From contig JACKII010000005.1 of assembly GCA_020638555.1 (NCBI GenBank), forward strand, positions 258,156 through 322,155: a DNA stretch of 64,000 nt, given 5' to 3'. Shown here piece by piece: positions 52,084 to 60,403 of the stretch. The stretch comes from Alphaproteobacteria bacterium (GTDB lineage: Bacteria; Pseudomonadota; Alphaproteobacteria; Bin95). The notes beneath the pieces are model-generated. The model saw only the letters and a program-made list of their open reading frames with translations. It did not search any database and was not told where the DNA came from. The stretch's first letter is position 1. The number at the start of each line of letters is the position of its first letter. Position numbers and translations under genes: made by a program.

Positions 52084-53606
52084 GGGTTCGTGCGCAAATC
52101 GGCATGGTGCTGAACCTCGACAAATGCATCGGCTGCCACACCTGTTCCGTCACCTGCAAGAATGTCTGGACCAGCCGCGAGGGCGTCGAATACGCGTGGT
52201 TCAACAATGTCGAGACCAAGCCCGGCACCGGCTATCCCACCGACTGGGAGAACCAGGACCGCTGGAAAGGCGGCTGGCGGCGCACCCGCTCCGGCAGCTT
52301 GCAGCCGATGCAGGGGGCGAAGTGGCGCATCCTCGCCAACATCTTCGCCAACCCGTCGCTGCCGGAAATCGACGACTATTACGAGCCGTTCGACTTCGAC
52401 TACGACCATCTGAAATCGGCCCCGGAAATGGAGGCCTTCCCGACCGCCCGCCCGCGCTCGCGCATCACCGGCGAGCGCATGGACAAGATCGTCAAGGGCC
52501 CGAACTGGGAGGAAATCCTGGGCGGCGAGTTCTCCAAACGCTCGCAGGATTACAATTTCGCCGGCATCGAAAAGCAGATTTACGGCGAATACGAAAACAC
52601 CTTCATGATGTACCTGCCGCGGCTCTGCGAGCACTGCCTGAACCCGGCCTGTGCCGCCAGTTGCCCGAGCGGCGCGATCTACAAGCGCGAGGAAGACGGC
52701 ATCGTCCTGATCGACCAGGAGAAATGCCGCGGCTGGCGCATGTGCGTTTCCGGCTGCCCCTACAAGAAGGTCTATTACAACTGGTCGACCGGCAAGTCGG
52801 AGAAGTGCACGCTCTGCTATCCGCGCATCGAGTCCGGCAACCCCACGGTCTGCTCGGAAACCTGCGTCGGTCGCATCCGCTATATCGGCGTCATCCTCTA
52901 TGACGCCGACCGGATCGAGGAAGCGGCCAGCGCCGAGCGCACCACCGACCTCTATGAGGCGCAGCTGTCGATCTTCCTCGACCCGAACGACCCGGAGGTG
53001 ATCCGGGCCGCGCGCCGCGACGGCATCCCGGAGGACTGGATCGGCGCGGCGCAGAACAGCCCGATCTGGAAGCTGGCCATGGACTGGAAGGTGGCCTTCC
53101 CGCTGCATCCGGAATACCGCACCCTGCCCATGGTCTGGTATGTGCCGCCGCTCTCGCCGATCCAGAACGCGGCGGAGGCGGGGGCGATCAGCACCAATGA
53201 CGGGCTGCCGGACGTGCGCAATCTGCGCATCCCGGTGCGCTATCTCGCCAACATGCTGACCGCCGGCGAGGAGGCGCCCATCGTCCACGCGCTGGAGCGC
53301 ATGCTGGCCATGCGCGGCTATATGCGGGCCAAGACCGTGGACGGCGTCATCGACGAGGGCATTGCCGAGCGCGTCGGCCTCTCGGGCGCGGTGATCGAGG
53401 ACATGTACAAGATCATGGCGCTGGCCGACTACGAGGACCGGTTCGTGATCCCGACCACCCACCGCGAACAGGTGGAAGCGGCCTACGACCTGCGCGGCGG
53501 CTGCGGCTTCACCGATACCAATGGCTGTTCGGACGGCCTCAGCGACTTCTCGCTGTTCGGTGGCCGCAAGCGGCCGTTACAGATGCCGAAGGAGACGGTG
53601 GAATGA
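52080..53606 (+). CDS. narH: Respiratory nitrate reductase beta subunit NarH
   Basis: A 508-residue ferredoxin-like subunit with four cysteine groups: CIGCHTCSVTC; CEHCLNPACAASCP; CRGWRMCVSGCP; CTLCYPRIESGNPTVCSETC. The third has Trp in place of one Cys, as expected for the [3Fe-4S] cluster. It passes electrons from NarI hemes to NarG. It overlaps both narG and narJ by four bases, which ties the stoichiometry of the complex to translation coupling. Confidence 0.98.
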   Translation: MRVRAQIGMVLNLDKCIGCHTCSVTCKNVWTSREGVEYAWFNNVETKPGTGYPTDWENQDRWKGGWRRTRSGSLQPMQGAKWRILANIFANPSLPEIDDYYEPFDFDYDHLKSAPEMEAFPTARPRSRITGERMDKIVKGPNWEEILGGEFSKRSQDYNFAGIEKQIYGEYENTFMMYLPRLCEHCLNPACAASCPSGAIYKREEDGIVLIDQEKCRGWRMCVSGCPYKKVYYNWSTGKSEKCTLCYPRIESGNPTVCSETCVGRIRYIGVILYDADRIEEAASAERTTDLYEAQLSIFLDPNDPEVIRAARRDGIPEDWIGAAQNSPIWKLAMDWKVAFPLHPEYRTLPMVWYVPPLSPIQNAAEAGAISTNDGLPDVRNLRIPVRYLANMLTAGEEAPIVHALERMLAMRGYMRAKTVDGVIDEGIAERVGLSGAVIEDMYKIMALADYEDRFVIPTTHREQVEAAYDLRGGCGFTDTNGCSDGLSDFSLFGGRKRPLQMPKETVE

Positions 53607-54322
53607 GCATGACCGTGCAAGACCGCACCCTGAAGGCGCTGTCGCTCGCCCTCAGCTATCCGAGCCGGGAATGGCAGCAGGCCATGCCGGAGATCGCGGC
53701 GGTGGTCGCCGCCGACCGGCGCCTGCGCCCCGGCGTCCGCGCCGGGCTCGCCCGCCTGTTCGACGAGCTGGCGACCCGGGATCTCTATGACCTGGAAGAG
53801 CGGTTCGTGCTGCTGTTCGACCGCTCGCGCACCCTGTCGCTGAACCTGTTCGAGCACGTGCACGGCGAAAGCCGCGAGCGCGGCGGCGCCATGGTCTCGC
53901 TGCTGGAGACCTATCGCGACGCCGGCTTCGAGCCGACCACCAGCGAACTGCCGGACCATCTGCCGGTGCTGCTGGAATTCCTGGCGACCCGCTCGCCGGC
54001 GGAGGCGCAGGTGGTGTTGCAGGATGCGGGGCCGATCCTGGCGGCGCTCGACCAGCGGCTGACGCGGCGGCAGAGCCCCTATGCCGCGGTGTTCGCCGCG
54101 CTGACCGGCCTGGCCTCGGCCCGGCCGGACGCGGCGGCGGTGGCCGAGCTGATGCAGCAGCCGGAGGACGATCCCAGCGATCTCGACGCCCTGGACGCGG
54201 TCTGGGAGGAAGCGGAGGTGCGCTTCAGCCCCGACCCGAATGCCGGTTGTCCGCAGGTGCGCGACATGCTCGCCCGGATGGACCTGCCCCCAGCGCCCGC
54301 CCGCGGCGTGGCCGCGGAATAA
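53603..54322 (+). CDS. narJ: Nitrate reductase assembly chaperone NarJ
   Basis: A 239-residue helical chaperone of the TorD/NarJ family. LSLALSYPSREWQQAMPEI opens the protein and NLFEHVHGESRERGGAMVSLLE is the conserved NarJ motif, followed by LPDHLPVLLEFL. It binds apo-NarG and assists molybdenum cofactor insertion, and is not part of the final enzyme. The start overlaps the narH stop. The C-terminal tail is proline-rich and variable. Confidence 0.95.
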   Translation: MSMTVQDRTLKALSLALSYPSREWQQAMPEIAAVVAADRRLRPGVRAGLARLFDELATRDLYDLEERFVLLFDRSRTLSLNLFEHVHGESRERGGAMVSLLETYRDAGFEPTTSELPDHLPVLLEFLATRSPAEAQVVLQDAGPILAALDQRLTRRQSPYAAVFAALTGLASARPDAAAVAELMQQPEDDPSDLDALDAVWEEAEVRFSPDPNAGCPQVRDMLARMDLPPAPARGVAAE

Positions 54323-54333
54323 CGGAGGCTTCG

Positions 54334-55035
54334 ATGCACAATTTCGTTTTCGGAATCTACCCCTATATCGCCCTCTCAGTGCTGGCGATCGGCTCGATCG
54401 CCCGCTACGAGCGCGACCCTTTCAGCTGGAAAAGCTCGTCGAGCCAGTTGCTGCGGCGCCGGCAGTTCGTGATCGGCTCGGTGCTGTTCCATGTCGGTGT
54501 GCTGGTGATCTTTTTCGGCCATCTGGTCGGCCTGCTGACGCCGATCTGGGTGTTCGACACGCTGGGCATCAGCCACGGCGCCAAGCAGTTGCTGGCCATC
54601 CTTCTGGGCGGCGTCGCCGGCGTGATGGCGTTGACGGGCGGCGGCCTGCTGTTCCACCGGCGCTGGACCGACCCGCGCATCCGCAAGACCTCCAGCCTGG
54701 CCGACATCGGCATTCTGGGGCTGCTGCTGGTGCAACTCGTGCTGGGGCTCTGCACCATCATCGTCTCACTGCAACACCTGGACGGGCACGAGATGACCAA
54801 GTTCATGGCCTGGGCCCAGGGCATTTTCACCTTCGATTCCGGCGCGGCCGGGTATATCGCCGACGTCTCGTGGATCTTCAAGCTGCACCTGTTCGTCGGC
54901 CTGACCATCCTGCTCGTGTTCCCGTTCACCCGGCTGGTGCACATGCTGTCGGCGCCGGTGCGCTATCTGATCCGGCCCGGCTATCAGATCGTCCGTTCGC
55001 GCCGGTCCGGGCCGGTGCGGGCGCCGGCGGAGTAG
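54334..55035 (+). CDS. narI: Respiratory nitrate reductase gamma subunit NarI
   Basis: A 233-residue integral membrane diheme cytochrome b with five hydrophobic segments. Candidate heme ligands lie in LFHVGVLVIFFGHLVGLL (segment 2) and in LHLFVGLTILLVFPFTRLVH (segment 5). It oxidises quinol and anchors NarGH. CGGAGG at 54323-54328 sets ATG 54334, 11 bases after narJ. The C-terminal tail is short and basic. Full normal length. Confidence 0.97.
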   Translation: MHNFVFGIYPYIALSVLAIGSIARYERDPFSWKSSSSQLLRRRQFVIGSVLFHVGVLVIFFGHLVGLLTPIWVFDTLGISHGAKQLLAILLGGVAGVMALTGGGLLFHRRWTDPRIRKTSSLADIGILGLLLVQLVLGLCTIIVSLQHLDGHEMTKFMAWAQGIFTFDSGAAGYIADVSWIFKLHLFVGLTILLVFPFTRLVHMLSAPVRYLIRPGYQIVRSRRSGPVRAPAE

Positions 55036-55040
55036 GGCGG

Positions 55041-55856
55041 ATGGCGACGGCCCTGTTCCCCGACCTGGTGGTCAATGGCGAGCGCGTGCCCCGCGCCGCC
55101 ATCGCCGCCGAAGCCCAGAACCACCCGGCGCCCGCAGGCAAGCCCGGCCTTGCCTGGCGCCGGGCGGCCGAGGCACTGGCGGTGCGCACGCTGCTGTTGC
55201 AGGAGGCGCGCCGGCTGGGCCTGACCGCGGACCCGGAAGAGGTCGCGCCCGGCCGCTTCGAAACCGACGAGGAGGCGCTGATCCGCGCCGTGCTGGAACA
55301 GGCGGTGGCGGTCGATCCGCCGGACGCGGCCACCGTGCACCGCGAATGGCAGCGCGACCCGGAGCGCTTCCGTTCGCCGCCGCTCTGGGAGGTGTCGCAC
55401 ATTCTCTGCGCCGCCGCGCCGGACGATGCGGCGGCGCGGGAAGCGGCACAGGAGCGGGCGGAAGGCTTGCTGGGCCATGTGCTGGCCTCGCCCCAGACCT
55501 TCGCCGCGCTCGCCGCCGAGCAGAGCGATTGCGGGTCGCGCGCGAATGGCGGCCGGCTCGGCCAGCTTCGCCCCGGCGACACGGTGCCGGCCTTCGAAGC
55601 CGCGCTGCGGGCGTTGCGGCCGGGCGAGGTGACGCTGGAGCCGGTGGAAACCGACTACGGCTTCCACGTCATTCGCCTCGACGCCGCCGCGGGTGGCGAG
55701 GTGCTGCCGTTCGCGGCGGTCGAACGCACCCTGGCCGAGGCCTTGGAAAAGGCCGCCTGGACCCGGGCGGCCCGGGGTTTCGCCGCGGATCTGGTGGCAG
55801 CGGCGGAGATTTCCGGCGCGCGCTTCGATCCGGTGGCGATGCCCGATCCGTCGTAA
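55041..55856 (+). CDS. Parvulin-type peptidyl-prolyl isomerase of the nar operon
   Basis: A 271-residue protein. Residues about 110-220 form a PpiC/parvulin domain: LWEVSHILCA, the loop QSDCGSRANGGRLGQL, and VPAFEAALRALRPGEV then ETDYGFHVIRLD. The N-terminal part is alanine-rich and helical like NifM. No signal peptide is present, so it is cytoplasmic. A PPIase gene in the same place occurs after narI in Pseudomonas, where it is thought to help reductase maturation. It begins 5 bases after narI. Confidence 0.85.
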   Translation: MATALFPDLVVNGERVPRAAIAAEAQNHPAPAGKPGLAWRRAAEALAVRTLLLQEARRLGLTADPEEVAPGRFETDEEALIRAVLEQAVAVDPPDAATVHREWQRDPERFRSPPLWEVSHILCAAAPDDAAAREAAQERAEGLLGHVLASPQTFAALAAEQSDCGSRANGGRLGQLRPGDTVPAFEAALRALRPGEVTLEPVETDYGFHVIRLDAAAGGEVLPFAAVERTLAEALEKAAWTRAARGFAADLVAAAEISGARFDPVAMPDPS

Positions 55857-55907
55857 CCCGTCGCTACCGGTTCCGCTGTTTTCCTCTTGCCCCTTTCGGA
55901 TCGTCTC

Positions 55908-56426
55908 ATGGAAATTCTCGCGTATGTGATCGGCCGCGAGCGCGGCCATATCGACCCCCTGCTGATCGCGGTTGCCGACCGCCTGCTGGCGCGGGGCGTC
56001 CGCGTCTGCGGCACGGTGCAGACCAACACCGACAACCCGAACGGCGGCCATTGCGATATGGACGTGCGGGTGCTGCCGGACGGCCCGGAAATCCGCATCT
56101 CCGAGGAGCGCGGCGCGCTCGCGCGCGGCTGCCGCCTGGACGCCGGCGCGCTGGAAGGGGCGGTGGGGCTGGTCGAGGCGGAACTGGACGCCGGCGCCGA
56201 CTGCCTGATCGTCAACAAGTTCGGCAAGCACGAGGCCGAGGGCCATGGCTTCCGCGACCTGATCGCCAAGGCCCTGGCCCTGGGCGTGCCCGTCCTGGTC
56301 TCCGTCAACAAGCGCAATGAGGAGGCGTTCCTGGCCTTCGCCGACGGCCTGGCGACGCCGCTCTCCCCGGATGCCACCGCCATGGAGGCCTGGCTTTCCC
56401 GCCAGATGGCCGCCGCGGCGGCGTGA
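55908..56426 (+). CDS. DUF2478 protein (P-loop-like, linked to molybdoenzymes)
   Basis: A 172-residue protein matching DUF2478: LAYVIGRERGHIDPLLIAVADRL, NPNGGHCDMDVRVLPDG, ERGALARGCRLDAGALE, and DCLIVNKFGKHEAEGHGF. The family is found beside molybdate transport and molybdenum cofactor genes and resembles NTPases of the THEP1 group, though a clear Walker A is absent here. At the end of the nar operon it probably serves molybdenum handling for NarG. ATG 55908 is preferred to an upstream in-frame TTG. Confidence 0.75.
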   Translation: MEILAYVIGRERGHIDPLLIAVADRLLARGVRVCGTVQTNTDNPNGGHCDMDVRVLPDGPEIRISEERGALARGCRLDAGALEGAVGLVEAELDAGADCLIVNKFGKHEAEGHGFRDLIAKALALGVPVLVSVNKRNEEAFLAFADGLATPLSPDATAMEAWLSRQMAAAAA

Positions 56427-56468
56427 TCGCAACGGCACCCGCATTGCGCGCTCCCTGATCGCATCGCC

Positions 56469-56588
56469 GTACCCCGGACGGTGCGGAGCGCCGATCCGGG
56501 GCCGGTAGCGGCGCGCGAACACCGCCCGCCTGGGTGTTCGACGAAAGACACCGGTCCCGGCTCTCGCCTCCGGCTCGGCCGGGAAACA
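56469..56588. repeat. Palindromic intergenic element, copy 7
   Basis: The left hairpin matches copies 2 and 6 (CCCCGGACGGTGC, GGA, GCGCCGATCCGGGG). The right arm is the GCCTCCGGCTCGGCCGGG variant that mirrors the left arm of copy 3. It closes the nar region and separates convergent DUF2478 and chrA. Confidence 0.9.
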
Positions 56589-56594
56589 GGGGCG

Positions 56595-57752
56595 CTACAG
56601 CGTCGCCAACGCCAGGCCATAGGCGAGGCCGGCCAGGGCGACGGTCCAGGGCGGCCAGCGCAGCACCTGGAGCATGGCCCAGCCGACGGCGACCGCCGCC
56701 ACGTCGGCGGTTCCGTGCACCGCGGTGGTCCAAAGCGGGTCGTAGAGCGCCGCCCCCAGAATGCCCACCACCGCCGCATTCACACCGCCGAGCGCGCGCC
56801 GCAGGCCCGGCTTGTGCGACAACTGCGTCCAGAGCGGCAGCGCGCCGGCCATCAGCAGCAGGCCGGGCGCGAAGATCGCCACCAGCGCGATGACCCCGCC
56901 CGCAATGCCGTGGCTCGCCGCGCCCAGATAGGCGGCGAAGGTGAACAGCGGTCCGGGAATGGCCTGGGCGATGCCATAGCCGGCGAGGAAGGTTTCCGTC
57001 GGCAGCCCGCCCTGGCCGACCGTGGCGCTCTCCAGGAAGGGCAGCACCACATGCCCGCCGCCGAACACCAGGCTGCCGGCGCGGTAGAAGGGTTCGGCGA
57101 TGGCGGCGACCGGCAGGGCGCGGGCGAAGGGCAGCACAAGCAGCAGGGCGATGGCGCAGCCGATCAGCAGGAATGGCCATGACCCGACCCGCTTCGGCGC
57201 CGGCGCGGCGGACGGCCCGGCGGCGGCGGGAGTCGCGGCGAAAAACGCGGCGAGGCCGGCCAGGACCAGGGCCGCCAGCTGGCCGGCGACGCCCTCCATC
57301 AGCAGGCTCAGCACCAGCGCGCCCACCCCCAGCAGGCGGTGGACCCGGTCGCGGCAGAGCGTTTCGGCCATGCCGAGCACCGCGTGCAGCACGACGGCCA
57401 CCGCCACCAGTTTCAGCCCCTGGACCACGCCCGGCAGCAATGCCGCCGGCAGGGCGTCGAGGCCGAAGGCGGCGGCCAGCATGATCAGGGCCGATGGCAG
57501 GGTGAAGCCGGCCCAGGCGGCGGCCCCGCCGGCGGCCCCTGCCCGCTCCAGGCCGATGGCAAAGCCGACCTGGCTCGACGCCGGCCCCGGCAGGAACTGG
57601 CCCAGCGCCACCAGTTCGGCATAGCGCGCCTCCGATAGCCAGCCGAGCCGCTGCACGAAGGCGGTGCGGAAATAGCCCAGATGCGCCGACGGTCCGCCGA
57701 ACGACGTGCAACCGAGCTTCAGAAAGGTCCAGAAGACGTCAGCGGCGCCCAT
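56595..57752 (-). CDS. chrA: Chromate transporter ChrA, long-chain type
   Basis: A 385-residue membrane protein of two homologous CHR domains, about ten hydrophobic segments. GCTSFGGPSAHLGYFRTAFV is the N-domain signature and GSLVFGGGHVVLPFLE the C-domain counterpart; FLPGPASSQVGFAIG is also conserved. ChrA exports chromate and may carry sulfate-like anions; many homologues have no proven chromate role. No chrB regulator is adjacent. It ends just after the palindromic repeat. Confidence 0.9.
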   Translation of the reverse strand: MGAADVFWTFLKLGCTSFGGPSAHLGYFRTAFVQRLGWLSEARYAELVALGQFLPGPASSQVGFAIGLERAGAAGGAAAWAGFTLPSALIMLAAAFGLDALPAALLPGVVQGLKLVAVAVVLHAVLGMAETLCRDRVHRLLGVGALVLSLLMEGVAGQLAALVLAGLAAFFAATPAAAGPSAAPAPKRVGSWPFLLIGCAIALLLVLPFARALPVAAIAEPFYRAGSLVFGGGHVVLPFLESATVGQGGLPTETFLAGYGIAQAIPGPLFTFAAYLGAASHGIAGGVIALVAIFAPGLLLMAGALPLWTQLSHKPGLRRALGGVNAAVVGILGAALYDPLWTTAVHGTADVAAVAVGWAMLQVLRWPPWTVALAGLAYGLALATL

Positions 57753-57814
57753 GCCGTTCGGTTCCCTGTCATGCGGTGCTGGCGGTTCGGCACTCCCCGC
57801 CTGCGTAACGACCG

Positions 57815-57843
57815 CCGGTGACAGGCCGGTGACAGGCCGGTGA
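57815..57843. repeat. 11-bp tandem repeat CCGGTGACAGG
   Basis: Two exact units (57815-57825, 57826-57836) and a partial third (57837-57843), between chrA and the CoA ligase stop. Small and probably slippage-derived. Confidence 0.7.
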
Positions 57844-57857
57844 AACGGGCGCGCCGC

Positions 57858-59432
57858 TCAGTTCACCTGTTTGGTATGGCCTTCCCAATAGGGTTGGCGC
57901 AACGCGGTTTTCAGGATTTTGCCCGCACCGGAGAGCGGCAGCGGCTCGGTGATGAAATCGACGCCGCGCGGGCATTTGAAGCCGGCGATCTGGGCGTGGC
58001 AGTGGGCGATGATCTCGTCGGCGGTGGCACTCATGCCCTCTTTCAGGCGGACGATGGCGTGCACGCGCTCGCCCCATTTGTCGTCCGGCACGCCGATGAC
58101 GGCGCATTCGGCCACGGCCGGGAACATCTGCACCGCGCTCTCCACCTCCGCCGAATAGATGTTCTCGCCGCCGGAGATGATCATGTCCTTCACCCGGTCG
58201 ACCACATAGATATAGCCGGCCTCGTCCATATAGCCGCCGTCGCCGGAATGCATCCAGCCGCCACGCAGCGCCTCGGCGGTCAACTCCGGCTGGCGCCAGT
58301 AGCCCTGCATGACATTGGGGCCGCGCACGCAGATCTCGCCCACTTCGCCGCGCGGCACTTCCACGTCGTCCGCGTCGCGAATCTGCACCTCCACCCCCGG
58401 CGCCGAGCGACCGACCGAGCGGAACTTGTAGGCGAGCGGCCCCTCGAACACGTGGCTTTCCGGGCCATTGGTGGAGGTCAGCGGCGCACACTCGGTCTGG
58501 CCGTAGGCGTGATAGAACTGCGCGTTGGGGATCGCCGCCATCGCCTTCAGGATCACCGCCTCCGGCATGGGCGAGGCGCCGTAGGCCAGCCGTTGCAGGC
58601 TGGACAGGTCGTATTTCGCCACATCCGGATGGTTCACGGTCATGTTCACCATGGTCGGCACCAGCAGCGTGTCGGTGATCTGCCAGCGCTGGATCGCGTC
58701 CATGGTCGCCTCGGGCGTGAACATCGGGATGAAATAGTGGGAATTGCCCATCTGGGTCTGGCCGAACACCGCGACGCAGTCGGCGATGTGGAACATGGGC
58801 GGCGCGTGCAGATAGCGCGAGCCCGGCTTGTAGTCGAACACCGACATCACGTTGAAATTGTTGCAGACCAGGTTGCGGTGCGACAGCATCACGCCCTTGG
58901 ACCGGCCGGTGGTGCCGCCGGTGTAGAACAGGCCGGCCAGGTCCTCATAGGCGCATTCGGCATCGGGCGCCGGATCGGCGGCGGCCAGGATCGCCTCATA
59001 GCCGTGCATGCCGGCGGGCGGCACGTCGTCGCCCAGATAGACCACCTGCTCCACATGGGGCAGCTTGCCGTCGAGGGCCTGGAGCACCGGCGCGAACTGG
59101 GCGTCGATGAACAGGATTTTCGCCTCGGAATCGTTCAGCCAGTGCTGCACCTCGGGCGGCGCCAGGCGGATGTTGATCGGCACGAACACGCCGCCGGCCC
59201 AGGCGGTGGCGAAGAAGAACTCGTAATAGCGGTCGCTGTTCAGCGCCAGGATGGCGGCGCGGTCGCCGGCGCCCAGGCCCAGCCCTTGCATGGCCCCCGC
59301 CAGTTTCGCCACCCGCTCGACGGTTTCGGCCCAGGTTCGGCGCCGTTCCCCGCCGTCCGGCGCCATGATGCAGGTCGACGTGCCGTCGCGGTCGATCTGG
59401 GCCGAACGCTTCAGCCCCTGGGTCAGATACAT
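57858..59432 (-). CDS. AMP-forming fatty/alkyl-acid CoA ligase
   Basis: A 524-residue ANL ligase. The P-loop YTGGTTGRSKGVMLSHRN is canonical, HAYGQTECAPLT is the A5 motif, HSGDGGYMDEAGYIYVVDRVKD is intact in the hinge region, and a C-terminal Lys lies in LPLSGAGKILKTAL. It is the long-chain/medium-chain acyl-CoA synthetase type that feeds beta-oxidation. No beta-oxidation genes are adjacent. About 93 bases separate it from the phosphatase upstream on the same strand. Specific acid unknown. Confidence 0.9.
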   Translation of the reverse strand: MYLTQGLKRSAQIDRDGTSTCIMAPDGGERRRTWAETVERVAKLAGAMQGLGLGAGDRAAILALNSDRYYEFFFATAWAGGVFVPINIRLAPPEVQHWLNDSEAKILFIDAQFAPVLQALDGKLPHVEQVVYLGDDVPPAGMHGYEAILAAADPAPDAECAYEDLAGLFYTGGTTGRSKGVMLSHRNLVCNNFNVMSVFDYKPGSRYLHAPPMFHIADCVAVFGQTQMGNSHYFIPMFTPEATMDAIQRWQITDTLLVPTMVNMTVNHPDVAKYDLSSLQRLAYGASPMPEAVILKAMAAIPNAQFYHAYGQTECAPLTSTNGPESHVFEGPLAYKFRSVGRSAPGVEVQIRDADDVEVPRGEVGEICVRGPNVMQGYWRQPELTAEALRGGWMHSGDGGYMDEAGYIYVVDRVKDMIISGGENIYSAEVESAVQMFPAVAECAVIGVPDDKWGERVHAIVRLKEGMSATADEIIAHCHAQIAGFKCPRGVDFITEPLPLSGAGKILKTALRQPYWEGHTKQVN

Positions 59433-59525
59433 GGCGAAACTCCCTTGCCTCGCGCCTCAAGACGCTTTTGCCGCTATCGTGCAAGCAGCGCCGGCCCGAG
59501 TAAAGGACGATTGCCGTGCCCGCGC

Positions 59526-60188
59526 CTACGGCAGCCGCGCGATGGCCTCGGACAACTGGTCGAAGCGGTCGACCGTCGCATCGGCATCCGCCAGGGCTTC
59601 CGGCGTGCCATAGCCATAGGTCACCAGGATAACGCCGAGCCCGGCGGCCCGGCCGGCGCGCAGGTCGTTGGCGCTGTCGCCGATCATCACCGCCCGCGCC
59701 GGCTGGCCCAGCGCCGCGCAGACGGCGCGGACATGGGCCGGGTCGGGCTTCGGCGCCGGCGCGGTGTCCTGGCCGATAACGGCCTCGAAAAACGGGGTCA
59801 GGCCCGCCTCGTGCAGCACCTGGTCGGTGGCGACCTGGGCCTTGTTGGTGCACACCCCCAGGCGGATGCCCCGGCGCGCGAAACCGGCAAGCGTCTGCGG
59901 CACGCCCGGATAGACCCGGGCCAGATGCTCGCGGTTCGGGTCGGTGTAGAAGGCCAGGAAGCGGCGCGTCAGGCCGGGGTGATCCGCGGGATCGACCTGG
60001 GCGCCGGTGGCCGCGAAGCCGCGGCGGACCAGGGCGCCGACACCGTCGCCGATCATGCGGCGCACCGACTCAACCGAAAGCTGTCGACGCTTGTGTTCTG
60101 CCAGCAAAAGGTTAAGTGTTAACGTCAGGTCGGCGGCACTGTCGATCAGCGTGCCGTCCAGGTCGAAGACGATGGCGTCGGGATGCAT
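59526..60188 (-). CDS. gph: Phosphoglycolate phosphatase (HAD family)
   Basis: A 220-residue HAD hydrolase. IVFDLDGTLIDSA holds the nucleophile Asp9 and acid/base Asp11, VCTNKAQVA is motif II, PKPDPAHV carries the motif III lysine, and VMIGDSANDLRAGRAAGL is motif IV. The helical cap fits Gph, which removes phosphate from 2-phosphoglycolate made by DNA repair or photorespiration-type reactions. ATG 60188 gives family length; a TTG at 60212 is possible. It diverges from glmU. Other HAD substrates cannot be excluded. Confidence 0.85.
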   Translation of the reverse strand: MHPDAIVFDLDGTLIDSAADLTLTLNLLLAEHKRRQLSVESVRRMIGDGVGALVRRGFAATGAQVDPADHPGLTRRFLAFYTDPNREHLARVYPGVPQTLAGFARRGIRLGVCTNKAQVATDQVLHEAGLTPFFEAVIGQDTAPAPKPDPAHVRAVCAALGQPARAVMIGDSANDLRAGRAAGLGVILVTYGYGTPEALADADATVDRFDQLSEAIARLP

Positions 60189-60323
60189 CGGGATTGCAAC
60201 TTTCCGCAACAAAACTTGAGTGTTCAGAGCTTAAAGCAGATGGCACAAAGCAACACCAGCCGTGACGGCACGCCCGCGTCTATTGCGCATCCGGGCGCAA
60301 TGCGGGCGCGTTTCACGGTGCTC

Positions 60324-60369
60324 TGTGATCCCGATCACCAATCTGCAACCGACATTATGCCAAGATAAT
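60324..60369 (+). promoter_or_regulatory. Crp-type palindrome and -10 before glmU
   Basis: TGTGA-TCCCGA-TCACC (60324-60339) contains the perfect 14-bp palindrome GTGATCCCGATCAC and matches the Crp half-sites. GATAAT at 60364-60369 is a good -10, putting the palindrome about 44 bases before the predicted start site. Confidence 0.5.
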
Positions 60370-60403
60370 CCAGTAGAGCAGGTGTGTCTGACAGGCGGTT
60401 CCG

